From contig JBKJRC010000005.1 of assembly GCA_046594915.1 (NCBI GenBank), positions 124,001 to 188,000 of the forward strand: a stretch of 64,000 nucleotides of DNA. Direction: 5' to 3'. This document shows positions 63,199 to 64,000 of this stretch, in pieces. A model generated the notes under the pieces. The model saw only the letters and a list, made by a program, of their open reading frames with translations. It did not search any database and was not told the origin of the DNA. Source of the DNA: Methylotenera_A sp046594915 (GTDB lineage: Bacteria > Pseudomonadota > Gammaproteobacteria > Burkholderiales > Methylophilaceae). Every line of letters starts with the position of its first letter. The stretch's first letter is position 1. The translations under genes were made by a program, and so were the position numbers.

Positions 63199-64000
63199 AT
63201 GATGTCAGAAAAGCAGTCGCTTACCACCCTCAATGCGCTATCTCCATTGGATGGCCGCTATCAAACTAAATTAGATTCCCTACGCCCGTACTTTAGTGAA
63301 TATGCGCTGATTAAACACCGCGCTTGGGTAGAAGTAGAATGGCTAAAAGCGTTATCAGCGGCGCAAGAATTAGCTGAGATTGCGCCATTCAGCGCAGAAA
63401 CGACTCAAGAATTAGACGCGGCAATCACCCAGTTTTCTGAAGCCGATGCTGCCCAAGTCAAGGCGATTGAAGCACGCACCAACCATGATGTAAAAGCGCT
63501 TGAATACTGGCTAAAAGAAAAGTTTGATATTAATCCTGAAATCAAAAAAGCCAGTGAATTTATTCATTTTGCTTGCACTTCAGAAGACATCAATAATTTA
63601 TCGCACGGCTTGATGCTGAAAAGTGCGCGCGATGTCGTGATGTTGCCATTTCTAGCCGACTTAATTACGCGCTTAACTGAATTGTCCCATCAGCTTGCCG
63701 ACCAGCCAATGCTGTCGCGCACGCATGGTCAAACCGCTTCGCCAACTACCATGGGCAAAGAATTAGCCAATGTGGTTTATCGTTTAAAACGTCAGCAAAA
63801 ACAGCTGATTAACAACGAAATACTCGGGAAAATCAACGGTGCGGTTGGTAACTTTAATGCGCATTTATCGGCTTACCCCACATTTGATTGGGAAAGTTTT
63901 GCACAAAAATTTGTACAAAATTTAGGGTTAACTTACAACCCAATGACCACGCAGATTGAGCCGCATGATTATATGGCTGAGCTATATGACGTTTTAAGCC
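63199..64000 (+). CDS. purB: Adenylosuccinate lyase, 5' part (runs off the window)
   Basis: The frame opens with two consecutive ATGs (63199 and 63202) and stays open to the end, giving about 266 residues. It is PurB, which acts twice in purine synthesis: LNALSPLDGRYQTKLDSLRP, EARTNHDVKALEYWL, IHFACTSEDINNLSHGLML and the catalytic-region TRTHGQTA-like SRTHGQTASPTTMGKE are all present. The signature SSxMPxKxN loop would lie beyond the window. Confidence 0.95.
   Translation, partial: MMSEKQSLTTLNALSPLDGRYQTKLDSLRPYFSEYALIKHRAWVEVEWLKALSAAQELAEIAPFSAETTQELDAAITQFSEADAAQVKAIEARTNHDVKALEYWLKEKFDINPEIKKASEFIHFACTSEDINNLSHGLMLKSARDVVMLPFLADLITRLTELSHQLADQPMLSRTHGQTASPTTMGKELANVVYRLKRQQKQLINNEILGKINGAVGNFNAHLSAYPTFDWESFAQKFVQNLGLTYNPMTTQIEPHDYMAELYDVLS

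Overview
The window looks like chromosome of an AT-rich Gram-negative betaproteobacterium. The evidence is LPS-core and MsbA genes, an RND efflux system with an outer-membrane lipoprotein, the uvrC-pgsA-tRNA-Gly-tRNA-Cys order, and a GntR/CitE-like/succinate dehydrogenase locus of Burkholderiales type. A member of the Methylophilaceae (Methylotenera-like) fits best, because that family is known for an optional methylcitric acid cycle beside an otherwise incomplete TCA cycle. No methylotrophy gene lies in the window, so this placement is inference.

Region 1 (1-12435, minus strand) is about cell-envelope lipids. MprF overlaps the start of a partial secreted protein. DUF1345 and DUF4337 membrane proteins follow, then a tightly packed ten-gene operon: HAD phosphatase, class III aminotransferase, arginase-fold protein, small DMT protein, alpha/beta hydrolase with a Cys nucleophile, dedicated acyl carrier protein, ketosynthase, FemAB/GNAT-like acyltransferase, second small DMT protein, CFA-synthase-like methyltransferase. 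I recognise every family but no characterised pathway with this composition. It is the best candidate for an undescribed system: assembly and export of an amine- or guanidine-containing acyl lipid or metabolite.

Region 2 (12436-23382) holds a COG4705 membrane protein, a fatty acid desaturase, an OmpR/QseB-type two-component system, a small internally duplicated membrane protein and a tripartite RND efflux operon. Five promoters, including that of the Region 1 lipid operon, carry the same signature: GTAAG-N6-GTAAG, then 10-11 bases, then a -10-like hexamer, always pointing at the gene. This predicts one regulon of the local response regulator. Two members have apparent homopolymer frameshifts, and a second COG4705 gene survives only as an N-terminal fragment.

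Region 3 (23372-30066, plus strand) is an LPS-core cluster: glycosyltransferase, O-antigen ligase, WaaE-like transferase, GT9 transferase, LpxL/HtrB-like acyltransferase and MsbA. It ends at a scar: an IS3 element with an internal deletion, intact inverted repeats and no target duplication, beside a truncated integrase and the tRNA-Cys/tRNA-Gly pair.

Region 4 (31913-39703) is mixed housekeeping and accessory: pgsA, uvrC, a CoiA-like nuclease, a PIN/RHH toxin-antitoxin pair, a tautomerase, a short CDF transporter, rlmJ, a UPF0114 protein and a DUF2914 protein.

Region 5 (39785-61348) is a central-carbon supercluster on two arms around a GntR regulator. The left arm (minus) is malic enzyme, sdhCDAB, sdhE, a CitE-like lyase, acyl-CoA synthetase, a SnoaL-like protein, class I fumarase, an EF-hand protein, acnB and a small membrane protein. 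The right arm (plus) is CitE-like lyase, mesaconyl-CoA hydratase, a second lyase, prpB, prpC and prpD. Together they could convert a mesaconyl-CoA-type acid to propionyl-CoA and glyoxylate. Propionyl-CoA would then pass through the methylcitrate cycle, succinate, fumarate and malate to pyruvate. A nested palindrome directly abuts a near-consensus promoter at the divergence point.

Region 6 (61504-64000) has a secreted SH3-like protein, a HigB/HigA pair with a palindrome at the toxin start, and the 5' part of purB. I see no CRISPR array, rRNA or prophage.
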